64,000 nt of DNA. Source: Neptunomonas marina. GTDB taxonomy: Bacteria; Pseudomonadota; Gammaproteobacteria; Pseudomonadales; Balneatricaceae. A model generated the notes under the pieces. The model did no database searches. It saw only the letters and a program-made list of their open reading frames with translations, and was not told the DNA's origin. A program made the translations under genes and the position numbers. Numbering within the stretch: position 1 is the stretch's first letter; every line of letters begins with the position of its first letter. Where the stretch lies: positions 372,001 to 436,000 of the forward strand of contig NZ_SACQ01000002.1 of NCBI RefSeq assembly GCF_004005935.1, read 5' to 3'. This document shows positions 47,110 to 56,124 of this stretch, piece by piece.

Positions 47110-48115
47110 CCAACGATTTGAAGAACTTGATAGCTTTCGGGGGCTCGCAGCACTCGCTGTAGTGCTATATCACTTTACGCTGCGGTATGAGCATGTTTAT
47201 CACCATAACGAGATACCTTTTTTCTCGCTTCCTTATGGCGACTATGGTGTGCAGTTTTTCTTCATGATTTCGGGGTTTGTCATCTTTATGACCCTCGAAA
47301 AATGCACTTCATCACGAGATTTTCTCGTGTCGCGTTTTTGTCGGCTCTTTCCAGCATACTGGGTCGCTGTGTTAATCACCTTCTCTGTAGGCTACTTTGC
47401 ACCGCTGCCTAATCAGGAGCTAACCATGACACAGCTACTGGTAAACTTGTCGATGCTGCAAGCCTTTTTCTACATTCCATCCGTCGACGGAGTCTATTGG
47501 AGCTTAGCATTTGAGTTGAGCTTTTATTTTGTAATGCTCATGATCTTTCTATCAAGGCAGTTACACGCGATGGAGTATCTGATCATAGTGTGGCTCAGCG
47601 CAATGTTAGCCAACTTTTTGCTGCCCTACACAGGCTTCGAGATTCCATGGCGCTTGCAACTGCTGGGCGTTCTAAAATACACCAACGCGTTTATGGCGGG
47701 GATTGTGTTTTATCAGATCTATCATCATGGATTTAGCGTGCTGCGCGTAGCAACGCTAATCGCGTGCTTGGTGCTAGAGCTCATCTGTGTAAGCATCACC
47801 AGTTTTATCTTTTTTACGGCGTTTTTCGCGCTGTTTTTACTCGCGATTCGCGGGCAGCTAACGCTTCTCAAGCATCCAGCGCTTCTGTACATGGGTGCCA
47901 TTTCGTACACGCTGTATCTCACCCACCAGATGCTGGGCTTTAAGGTGATTCACTTGCTCGAAGCACAAGGCATGGCGCCCGACTTAGCCATTTTGATCGC
48001 GGTTATCTGCTCAATTCTGCTGGCCAGTGTCTTGACTCGATATGTTGAGCGCCCAGGCGGGCGCTTTTTCAAAAAACTTTTACAGAGTCCTATAAAACCT
48101 GTAGCGGCGCGATAG
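47096..48115 (+). CDS. Membrane acyltransferase, OafA/YrhL type (acyltransferase family 3)
   Basis: 339 residues, about ten hydrophobic helices. The family start is clear (FEELDSFRGLAALAVVLYHF), as are FFMISGFVIFMTLEK, VSRFCRLFPAYWVAVLI, and GVYWSLAFELSFYFVML. It should transfer acetyl or another acyl group across the membrane to a sugar such as an O-antigen or exopolysaccharide. Overlaps the upstream SGNH hydrolase gene; SGNH and acyltransferase-3 domains are often fused or paired. Convergent with the outer-membrane-like gene. Confidence 0.92.
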   Translation: MLTNSQRFEELDSFRGLAALAVVLYHFTLRYEHVYHHNEIPFFSLPYGDYGVQFFFMISGFVIFMTLEKCTSSRDFLVSRFCRLFPAYWVAVLITFSVGYFAPLPNQELTMTQLLVNLSMLQAFFYIPSVDGVYWSLAFELSFYFVMLMIFLSRQLHAMEYLIIVWLSAMLANFLLPYTGFEIPWRLQLLGVLKYTNAFMAGIVFYQIYHHGFSVLRVATLIACLVLELICVSITSFIFFTAFFALFLLAIRGQLTLLKHPALLYMGAISYTLYLTHQMLGFKVIHLLEAQGMAPDLAILIAVICSILLASVLTRYVERPGGRFFKKLLQSPIKPVAAR

Positions 48116-48132
48116 ATTCGATCACGCCCTAA

Positions 48133-49053
48133 TTAAAACTCGTAACTTAACTCTACATTGAAGCGCTGCTTGCCCTCTTCTGGGCCGCGCAGCGTCTCTT
48201 CAAAGCGCGCCTCAAACTCGAACCCTGGCATCGGTGCTTCATACTCTAAAACGATCCGTGCCACGCCGCTTTCGTCATCTTGCCATGTCCAACGTGATTC
48301 ATTTTCACGCCGCTCGGCATCACGCTCACGCTGCCAGTACCCTCCGATATTAAGCTCCCAACCCGGCGCTGGCATCACCCAACTCAGCGACATACCCGCT
48401 TCGTATTGGAGTTCTCGCTCGGCCTCTTCAACTTTGTCGCGGGCACTGTTGTACCATAACCCTAAACGCTCCTCTTTAAACTGCACGTAAGGCAGTACGA
48501 AGATGCTTGGCCACGGAGTTGAATACTCAGCGTACAGACGAGCTTGCCACTCATAGCCTGATACGCTTCCCCGACGATCGTTGGCGTCTTTACCAAGACG
48601 GTGTGCGCTGTATTCACGCTGCAGATAATGATCGTAGTAGAATGATGCGATCCATACATCAGCACCCAACTGTTGATACACCTTGGCCTCACCGGTTAAT
48701 CCCAAGTAGGTCGTGCGATCAATCTCAGTGCGGCTTTTGTCTTTTTTGACCTTGCCACTTTTTTTAAGCTGCAGCTCTCGGTCGCGCTGTGTTTTGTAGC
48801 GATGTCCCACCCGCACACCCCACTTCAAATCATCCTGATAGAGCCAGTAGTGGACTAGCTGGGTTTCAAACTCCTTACTGTGCTTCTCTTTGATTTTACG
48901 CTTATCGAAGCTGCCATCAGCCTCGTATGTGGTCTGATCTAGACGAGCACCATCACGATAAGTGGCATCTGTTTTTAGCTCCCACTCTCCGGCAACCGCA
49001 AGGTGCGAACACACCATGAGCGCTGCAGCAGTGGCTGTATTAGCTCGTTTCAT
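48133..49053 (-). CDS. Predicted outer-membrane beta-barrel-like protein
   Basis: 306 residues, unrecognised. A signal peptide (RANTATAAALMVCSHLAVAG) precedes alternating polar/aromatic strands with many Tyr, Trp, Arg and Glu residues (HYWLYQDDLKWGVRVGHRYK; ADVWIASFYYDHYLQREYS; YAEYSTPWPSIFVLPYVQF), and the protein ends in VELSYEF with a terminal Phe, the usual BAM-recognised ending of outer-membrane proteins. Last gene of a unit whose previous gene (GGDEF-EAL) overlaps it by 14 bases. Function unknown; porin-like or structural. Confidence 0.7.
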   Translation of the reverse strand: MKRANTATAAALMVCSHLAVAGEWELKTDATYRDGARLDQTTYEADGSFDKRKIKEKHSKEFETQLVHYWLYQDDLKWGVRVGHRYKTQRDRELQLKKSGKVKKDKSRTEIDRTTYLGLTGEAKVYQQLGADVWIASFYYDHYLQREYSAHRLGKDANDRRGSVSGYEWQARLYAEYSTPWPSIFVLPYVQFKEERLGLWYNSARDKVEEAERELQYEAGMSLSWVMPAPGWELNIGGYWQRERDAERRENESRWTWQDDESGVARIVLEYEAPMPGFEFEARFEETLRGPEEGKQRFNVELSYEF

Positions 49054-51199
49054 TCGCTCTCTCTACTTCGGCGACTAAACGCGCTTTAAACTCTTCCAAA
49101 GGAATGGGGCGGCTAAACAGATAGCCCTGCCCACAGTGGCTTCCGAGCCGCTTCAAGGTTTCATGCTGTTCGGCTGTTTCGATCCCCTCCGCGACGATCT
49201 CTAGGTGCAGTGCCGACGCTAAATTGATAATGGTTTCAACGATCCGTAACGAAGCGGGATCATCCATACCTTCCACAAAACTACGGTCGATCTTGAGGCC
49301 ATTGATGGGCAATTGATGCAGATAATTTAACGACGAATACCCCGTCCCAAAATCATCCACCCAGATATCAGCGCCCGCATCGTTCCACGCCTGTAACGTA
49401 CGCGTACAGGTGCCTAAGTTTTCCATCAAACTCGTTTCGGTTAGCTCGACATGTAAGCAGTTGAGTGGAATCTCATAGCGCTGCATCAACTCGGTCACTT
49501 CGTGACGAACCATCTCGTCTTCGGTTGCTTTACCCGAGACATTAACCGACAGTTTAAAATCGGGCTTGAGCGGCAACAGCGCGTGTTTCAGGTCGTAGCA
49601 GGCTTGCCGCAAAACCCACAGCGTCAAGGGCACAATGAGTTCGCTTTTCTCCAAGAGCGGTATAAAGCTGGCGGGATTCATAAGACCTTTTTTGGGATGG
49701 TTCCAGCGAATCAGCGCTTCAGCCCCTTCGGTGCCTCCCGTCTTTAAATTCACGATGGGCTGATAAACCAAGAAAAGCTGACCGGTTGTGAGCGCTTCGA
49801 GAATATCGGTGCGGATCATCAAGTCATGGGCCACATCCACATCCATACGCTCGTCATAAAAACGATAACCATGACGGCCAGAGCTTTTCACGTCATACAT
49901 CGCTATGTCCGCTTGCTTAAGCAGATCAATGGCGTTGTTTGCGTTGTCAGGATATAGGGTGATACCTACGCTGGCCGATAGGGAAAAGCGGTGCTCATCC
50001 ATGGTAAACGGCGCTTTAAAAGTTGCCAAAATACGCTCAGCTACCGTGCGTAAGTAGGCTTTATCACTATAGTTTTGTACCAACAGTACAAACTCATCGC
50101 CCCCTAAACGGGCAAGGTAGAACTCAGGCTTATTGAGATAATGCCCTTCAAGATCCCGCAAACAGTGCATCAAGCGTTGTGCAGCATCTTTGAGAAGCTG
50201 ATCGCCAAGCACGTGTCCAACGGTGTCGTTCACCTCTTTAAAGCGATCTAAGTCGATAAACACCACCGCAGCCGAGCGGCGGCGCTCGCGTGATGCGCTA
50301 ATCATATCTTCGATGGCACGATTAAAGTGGCGCCGATTCGGCAGCAGGGTCAGCGGGTCTTGGTAAGCGAGCGCCTCAATCTTAGATTGTGACAACGCAA
50401 TGGCTGTACGCATCTCTTCCAACGCTTCAGCAAGTTGACCTATCTCATCGTCACGCTTTAACAAAAACACCATGTTTTTATCGCCATCAGCGTAACGGCG
50501 GCAGTACTCTGCTAATGCGCGCAACGGTGACAACAACCGCCGAGAGAAGATAAAAACGGCGATACCCGCCACTAATAACCCAACCGAGATCAACACCAGC
50601 AGCCACGTTGTGATCTGCTTTTGTAACGTCAGGCTTTTACTCGCCAACCCCGCGGTAAACTGGCGAATATCCTCCTCCGCTCCGGTATAACTGATCGCAA
50701 CACTCAGCATCCCGATACGTTCACCACCTGCGGTGATATAGCGCCCAACATGCACAAAACGGCCGCGCTTTTGGGTGTATTCGCTAAAATCACGCGGTAC
50801 GGTGTCGGGTAGCCAAGGCTTTACCGATTGGCCAAAGCGCACTGCCTCCGCGGTATCGTCATGGATAACGCGATAGTCACTGTCGTATATAAACGCATAG
50901 AGCACATCACCCTCTTCATTCAAAAAGCTGAGCTGACGGTACATCTCGCTGAAGTCCAAGTTGTATACCGCCACATCAATATTATTGGCGATCGTTTCCG
51001 TAACAATCTCGGCATCATTGATGAGTTGCTTTTCCATCACCGCCGTCAGCTGTTGCTGGGCAAAGCTGGTTGATTCTTGAGAGTAGCGTTCAAGGTAATA
51101 GAAATTAACAAGCATAACGGCGCTACCGATCAGCGCTGCAAGTAGCGCAAAGATCACACCGTAGCGAGTCGCGAGTGAAACTTTCAATTCACGCCCCAC
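49040..51199 (-). CDS. HAMP-GGDEF-EAL membrane protein (dual c-di-GMP enzyme)
   Basis: 719 residues. An N-terminal helix (about 14-33), a periplasmic sensor (about 35-195), a second helix (about 200-220), HAMP (RRLLSPLRALAEYCRRYADG), GGDEF (LARLGGDEFVLL near 365, no RxxD inhibition site) and EAL (TEGAEALIRWNHP near 493; VELTETSLMEN; DDFGTGYSSLNYL; VAEGIET) follow. Both active sites are intact, so it may both make and degrade c-di-GMP. It overlaps the PhnD-like gene before it by 16 bases and the barrel gene after it by 14. The periplasmic sensor probably receives a signal from the binding protein. Confidence 0.93.
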   Translation of the reverse strand: MGRELKVSLATRYGVIFALLAALIGSAVMLVNFYYLERYSQESTSFAQQQLTAVMEKQLINDAEIVTETIANNIDVAVYNLDFSEMYRQLSFLNEEGDVLYAFIYDSDYRVIHDDTAEAVRFGQSVKPWLPDTVPRDFSEYTQKRGRFVHVGRYITAGGERIGMLSVAISYTGAEEDIRQFTAGLASKSLTLQKQITTWLLVLISVGLLVAGIAVFIFSRRLLSPLRALAEYCRRYADGDKNMVFLLKRDDEIGQLAEALEEMRTAIALSQSKIEALAYQDPLTLLPNRRHFNRAIEDMISASRERRRSAAVVFIDLDRFKEVNDTVGHVLGDQLLKDAAQRLMHCLRDLEGHYLNKPEFYLARLGGDEFVLLVQNYSDKAYLRTVAERILATFKAPFTMDEHRFSLSASVGITLYPDNANNAIDLLKQADIAMYDVKSSGRHGYRFYDERMDVDVAHDLMIRTDILEALTTGQLFLVYQPIVNLKTGGTEGAEALIRWNHPKKGLMNPASFIPLLEKSELIVPLTLWVLRQACYDLKHALLPLKPDFKLSVNVSGKATEDEMVRHEVTELMQRYEIPLNCLHVELTETSLMENLGTCTRTLQAWNDAGADIWVDDFGTGYSSLNYLHQLPINGLKIDRSFVEGMDDPASLRIVETIINLASALHLEIVAEGIETAEQHETLKRLGSHCGQGYLFSRPIPLEEFKARLVAEVERANETS

Positions 51200-52086
51200 G
51201 CCTTTTGGTGCTGATAGATCTCTTCCAACTGCCGGTAAAGGTGGTTGGAGATTTTGCTGAAGCCCGTTGTCCCTTCATAACGCGCCATCACATCGCTATC
51301 AGCGACCGGTGACATCTCTAGCAATACCGATCGTAAACCTTCGGCAACCTGCGCATCTAAATGAGGGCTAACAAGCTCCAGTGCTCTGGGGTAAAACTCT
51401 GAGCGGTGGATCACTTTGAACATCTGGCGCTGCTGCGCAGAGACGCGCGCTTCATCCTTCCAATCCGCTTCGCTGATGACCCCTGCATCAACAAGCCCTT
51501 TCTCAACCCAAAGCACATTATTTTTCTCATTGCGGCTGAAAAGAAAATTGACCACATCCGGTTTTCGGTGCGCCCGGATGTTCTCCAGATAGTGAGTAAC
51601 AAGACCTTGGCTATCAAAAAGATGACGTGGCAGATAATAACTACTGAATGATGCCGGATGCTCAAAGGCAACCGAGCGGCCCACAAGATCACTCAGGTTA
51701 TTCAGTGCACTATCACGGCGGGTGAAAAGGAAACTGCGGTATTCGTGATCCCCGCCTTTCCACTTTTGCACCAGCGGCTTAGCGTTGGCTTCCGCGACTA
51801 AAACAGCGGCGGAGTAGAGGGTCTCTGTGACCCAATCTACCTCACCTCGCTGCATGGCAAGAGTTAACTCCTCAACATTAGGATATAGCTGAACTTGCCC
51901 TTCTGTAATGCCGTATTGGCTTAATCGTTTTGCGACTTCCGCTGCCATCGGGCGCAGCTGTTTGAAGTCCTTTTTAGGGCGATCACTGACCTGTGCCAGC
52001 ACGATAGGCCGCGCATATGCTTGGGAAAAGCCGAGCCACCCAACAATCATCAATAACAATGTGGCTTTAAAAAAACCTGTTCGCAT
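51184..52086 (-). CDS. PhnD-like phosphate/phosphonate-type periplasmic binding protein (no transporter partner)
   Basis: 300 residues with a signal peptide (LLLMIVGWLGFSQAYA). The mature part fits the phosphate/phosphite/phosphonate binding-protein group (LAQVSDRPKKDFKQLRPMAA near 30; VDWVTETLYSAAVLVAEANA near 85; GRSVAFEHPASFSSYYLPR near 138). There is no ABC permease or ATPase gene; instead it is overlapped by a GGDEF-EAL gene. Its likely role is sensing, by analogy with NspS, which controls MbaA in Vibrio cholerae. ATG at 52086. Confidence 0.85.
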   Translation of the reverse strand: MRTGFFKATLLLMIVGWLGFSQAYARPIVLAQVSDRPKKDFKQLRPMAAEVAKRLSQYGITEGQVQLYPNVEELTLAMQRGEVDWVTETLYSAAVLVAEANAKPLVQKWKGGDHEYRSFLFTRRDSALNNLSDLVGRSVAFEHPASFSSYYLPRHLFDSQGLVTHYLENIRAHRKPDVVNFLFSRNEKNNVLWVEKGLVDAGVISEADWKDEARVSAQQRQMFKVIHRSEFYPRALELVSPHLDAQVAEGLRSVLLEMSPVADSDVMARYEGTTGFSKISNHLYRQLEEIYQHQKAWGVN

Positions 52087-52159
52087 CTTTAACTTCCTAA
52101 ATAAAGAGAAACCGGCAGCATCTCGGGCGCTATCAACAACGTGCTGGCACCAAGTGCTG

Positions 52160-52813
52160 TTAACTCATCGCAAGTACTTTATCGACTAGCTTATTGATTC
52201 CACTGGCCGCTTCTGTGATCGACCCAGCCAGCATGTAAGCGGGGGTTGTCACAAGTTTGCGCTGCTCATCTACCACGATATCACTCACCGAACAGGTCTG
52301 ATGTGCGCCACCCATGGTATTAATGGCACCTGCAGCACCTTCGTCAGAGCCAATCGTACATGCCACCCCTTCACCGAACAGGCGCGGCGCCATCGCCGGT
52401 GCAATACAGATCATGCCAACGGGCTTACCCTGCTGATGGATCGCTTGTGTAAATCGCGTCAGTTCAGGGTCTAACGTACAGTCAGCCCCTGTTACTGCAA
52501 AATCAGAGAGGTTTTTTGCCGCACCAAATCCGCCTGGGATAATGAGCGCGTCGTAATCATCAGGATTCGCTTGGGCAAGATCGATAATCTCGCCACGGGC
52601 AATACGTGCAGCTTCCGTCAAAACGTTGCGAGATTCTCCCTCAACGGCGTCTCCCGTTCGATGATCTACAACATGCATCTGCAATTTATTCGGTGCCATG
52701 CAGTGATACTTGGCGCCCTGCTGCTCAATACGTAATAGCGTCAGTACTGACTCATAGATCTCCGCACCATCAAACACACCACAGCCTGATAAAATTACCG
52801 CGATATTTTTCAT
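52160..52813 (-). CDS. elbB: ElbB-type isoprenoid-linked glyoxalase (DJ-1/PfpI fold)
   Basis: 217 residues, full length. The N-terminus (VILSGCGVFDGAEIYE) and the glutamine amidotransferase-like Cys elbow (GKPVGMICIAPAMAP near 130-145) are typical of ElbB, formerly sigma cross-reacting protein 27A, an enzyme with glyoxalase activity linked to isoprenoid output. Monocistronic, divergent from the biotin transporter operon. ATG 52813 with GGAGAG upstream. Confidence 0.93.
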   Translation of the reverse strand: MKNIAVILSGCGVFDGAEIYESVLTLLRIEQQGAKYHCMAPNKLQMHVVDHRTGDAVEGESRNVLTEAARIARGEIIDLAQANPDDYDALIIPGGFGAAKNLSDFAVTGADCTLDPELTRFTQAIHQQGKPVGMICIAPAMAPRLFGEGVACTIGSDEGAAGAINTMGGAHQTCSVSDIVVDEQRKLVTTPAYMLAGSITEAASGINKLVDKVLAMS

Positions 52814-52961
52814 TCGACTCTCCTGTTCCCTCTAATTGATCTAAGCAGACTTTTTCCAGATGTAAAAGCACCACCGACTAAGGTGCCGTTTTTAATAGCC
52901 TTTTCGCAAGATTCCCAATCGCTTATCGGCCTTTTATACTTAGCTCCCTTTTTGGACAGTG

Positions 52962-53738
52962 ATGCAAGGGCGATCGGTGGCTTGGTTTAGGAAAACCCAA
53001 CACACAAAAGCGTGGCAACAAACACCACCTACCTCCACACAACAGAGCGATCATATCACGCTCTCAAGTGTGCATTTACGCCGTGGACAACACGACGTGC
53101 TCAAAGGCCTAAATTTGCATTGGCACGAGAAAAAAGTAGGCTTGATCGGCAATAACGGCTCAGGTAAAAGCTCGCTCATTCGTCTACTAAACGGCTTACT
53201 GCTGCCCGATCAAGGGCAGGTTGAGGTATTTGGCTACAACACCCAGCAGCAGCCGGAAGTACTACCCTCTTTGGTTGGTTTTATTTTTCAAAACCCAGAC
53301 CACCAGCTCATTTTTCCAACGGTTGCTGAAGAGCTCGCCTTTGGCTGCCAGCAGCTAGGGGATTCGCCACACACTGCGCGCGAAAAAGCGCTCAATCTGT
53401 TATCCCAGTATTCGATGCAGGACTGGGCAAACCGCCCGGTAAGTGAGCTATCCGAGGGGCAAAAGCAAAAAGTGTGTATCCTCGCCATCCTGATTATGGA
53501 GCCTAAGCTGCTCGTCTTGGATGAGCCTTTCTCTGCACTGGACCTACCCACACGCCTACAGCTGATGGCTCTGCTCGAGCAGAGCGATTGCCACCTCTTG
53601 CTGATCAGTCACGACTTCAGTGTGTACGAGCAGTTTGACCGTCTCATCTGGCTAGATGCAGGCCAAATTCGTGCCGATGGCCAACCTGCCGATGTAATCG
53701 AGGCCTATCGCAACGCGGTAACACAGGAACGGGCATGA
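52962..53738 (+). CDS. bioM: Biotin ECF transporter ATPase BioM
   Basis: 258 residues from ATG 52962; a GTG at 52977 with AAGGG six bases before it is a strong alternative and would shorten the unusual N-terminal extension. ABC ATPase with Walker A GNNGSGKSSL (near 65), Q-loop FIFQNPDHQLI, signature LSEGQKQKV and Walker B LLVLDEPFSAL. ECF-type ATPases drive vitamin uptake. It is translationally coupled (4-base overlap) to bioN and followed by bioY. Confidence 0.9.
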   Translation: MQGRSVAWFRKTQHTKAWQQTPPTSTQQSDHITLSSVHLRRGQHDVLKGLNLHWHEKKVGLIGNNGSGKSSLIRLLNGLLLPDQGQVEVFGYNTQQQPEVLPSLVGFIFQNPDHQLIFPTVAEELAFGCQQLGDSPHTAREKALNLLSQYSMQDWANRPVSELSEGQKQKVCILAILIMEPKLLVLDEPFSALDLPTRLQLMALLEQSDCHLLLISHDFSVYEQFDRLIWLDAGQIRADGQPADVIEAYRNAVTQERA

Positions 53739-54349
53739 TTAGTCTGTACTTGGAGCAACAAAGCTGGCTACATCGCTTGCCCACCAGCGCTAAGTTGATC
53801 GCCTTAGCGCTCTCAAGTGTTGCGCTGCTGACGGTAGCCAGCCCATGGATCATGCTAGCTGCGCTGCTGGGTGCGATACTGATTTACCTCTCGCTGGCAC
53901 CGCAAGGCTGGCGCCATCTCAGCGCCGCACGGCCACTGATTCCGTTCCTGCTTGCGATTTTAGTGATCCACTACTTCACCGACACCCTCGTCGAGGGTTG
54001 CGTTTCACTGGGACGGCTACTCACACTGTTTTTGATCGCCAACCTGGTTACGTTAACCACACGAATGAATGATATGATCAACACCCTGCAACCATGCTTT
54101 AAACCGTTGCAGCTGTTTGGTATTCAGCCGCGCTCACTGGCCTTGGCGATTGCACTGATGATCCGCTTTGCTCCTGTACTGGCCAAAGTACTGGAGAGTC
54201 TCGATGAGGCTTGGCGTGCACGCGGCGGCGGCAAACAAAAGTGGCGTCTACTGGTGCCGCTAATTATTCAAGGGATTACCCTATCTGAGCATGTAGCCGA
54301 TGCCCTCGCCGCTCGTGGCGGTAGTGCCGGGCTCAATAAGCGCATTTAA
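53735..54349 (+). CDS. bioN: Energy-coupling factor transmembrane protein BioN (EcfT)
   Basis: 204 residues with about five hydrophobic segments and the EcfT cytoplasmic helix motif (EAWRARGGGKQ near 163-173, and ALAARGG near the end), the ARG signatures that contact the ATPase. It couples BioM ATP hydrolysis to the substrate-specific subunit BioY. Start overlaps bioM by 4 bases; bioY follows after 21 bases. Confidence 0.93.
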   Translation: MISLYLEQQSWLHRLPTSAKLIALALSSVALLTVASPWIMLAALLGAILIYLSLAPQGWRHLSAARPLIPFLLAILVIHYFTDTLVEGCVSLGRLLTLFLIANLVTLTTRMNDMINTLQPCFKPLQLFGIQPRSLALAIALMIRFAPVLAKVLESLDEAWRARGGGKQKWRLLVPLIIQGITLSEHVADALAARGGSAGLNKRI

Positions 54350-54370
54350 CTTACAAGGAAACAACGCACC

Positions 54371-54934
54371 ATGAATAGAGATCGTTCATTAGTACAAATC
54401 GCCCTCTATGCCGCCATTATCGCCGCACTCGGTTTGCTACCAAAATTCAACATCCCATTGGCAGGTGGTGTGCCTATTACGGCACAAACGCTTGGATTGA
54501 TGTTGGCAGGTATTATGTTGGGCCCAGTACGTGGCGCGCTATCAGTGCTGTTGTTCCTGTTTGTGGTTGCGCTTGGTGCACCTCTGCTTGCCGGTGGCCG
54601 TGGTGGTCTCGGCGTGTTTGCAGGCCCCACTGTCGGCTTTTTGGTTGGTTTCCCTGTGGCTGCATTCGTGACAGGGTGGCTGATGCAGCAGTTACGTCAA
54701 AATCAGCTGTTTATTGCCGCTTTAATCGCTTCCGTCTGCGGCGGCATTATAGTGCTCTACCTCTTCGGGGTGCCGGGTATGGCTTTGATGACATCCTTAA
54801 CCTTTGGTGCGGCGGCAAAAGCGATTTTGGTGTTCATCCCGGGCGATCTGATCAAAGCGCTCATCGCAGCATTGCTGGCCCGCGCAATCAGCCGGGCTAA
54901 GCCGGGCTCAGTACCTTCGCACCCTGCTGGTTAA
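54371..54934 (+). CDS. bioY: Biotin transporter substrate-binding subunit BioY
   Basis: 187 residues with about six hydrophobic helices. Family segments: PLAGGVPITAQTLGLMLAGI (near 30-50), GAPLLAGGRGGLGVFAGPTV (near 70-90) and the C-terminal FIPGDLIKALIAALLA. BioY binds biotin and works with BioM and BioN. Last gene of the operon; a GC-rich hairpin follows at 54940. No biotin-synthesis genes are in the window, so import may cover biotin needs. Confidence 0.95.
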   Translation: MNRDRSLVQIALYAAIIAALGLLPKFNIPLAGGVPITAQTLGLMLAGIMLGPVRGALSVLLFLFVVALGAPLLAGGRGGLGVFAGPTVGFLVGFPVAAFVTGWLMQQLRQNQLFIAALIASVCGGIIVLYLFGVPGMALMTSLTFGAAAKAILVFIPGDLIKALIAALLARAISRAKPGSVPSHPAG

Positions 54935-54939
54935 TTCAC

Positions 54940-54963
54940 TGGGGGCTTAGCGCCCCCATTTGC
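54940..54963 (+). terminator. Probable terminator after bioMNY
   Basis: TGGGGGC and GCCCCCA pair perfectly over 7 GC-rich bases around a 5-base loop, followed by TTTG. It lies 5 bases after the bioY stop. Confidence 0.7.
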
Positions 54964-54995
54964 CCCGCTTTTACACGCCTGATAATGTCCTATGT

Positions 54996-55047
54996 GATAA
55001 GCGTTTGCTTATCTAATCGGCATTCGTCATATTTTTGTCATATTTTT
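54996..55047. promoter_or_regulatory. Inverted and direct repeats upstream of hemB
   Basis: GATAAGC-GTTT-GCTTATC (54996-55013) is a perfect inverted repeat, and GTCATATTTTT occurs twice in tandem (55026-55036 and 55037-55047), 37 bases before the hemB start. These are candidate operator and promoter elements. Confidence 0.45.
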
Positions 55048-55071
55048 TGAGTCCAATTCACTTACCTTTGA

Positions 55072-56094
<1,023 letters not shown>

Positions 56095-56124
56095 GATCGG
56101 TCTCAAGCATTACTGGAGACGAAG

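Noticed and set aside
52868..52893. Possible attenuator hairpin (GCACC...GGTGC then T-run) before bioM
   Set aside because: The stem is only 5 bases with a 9-base loop; too weak to call. No BirA-type operator was found in the same gap.
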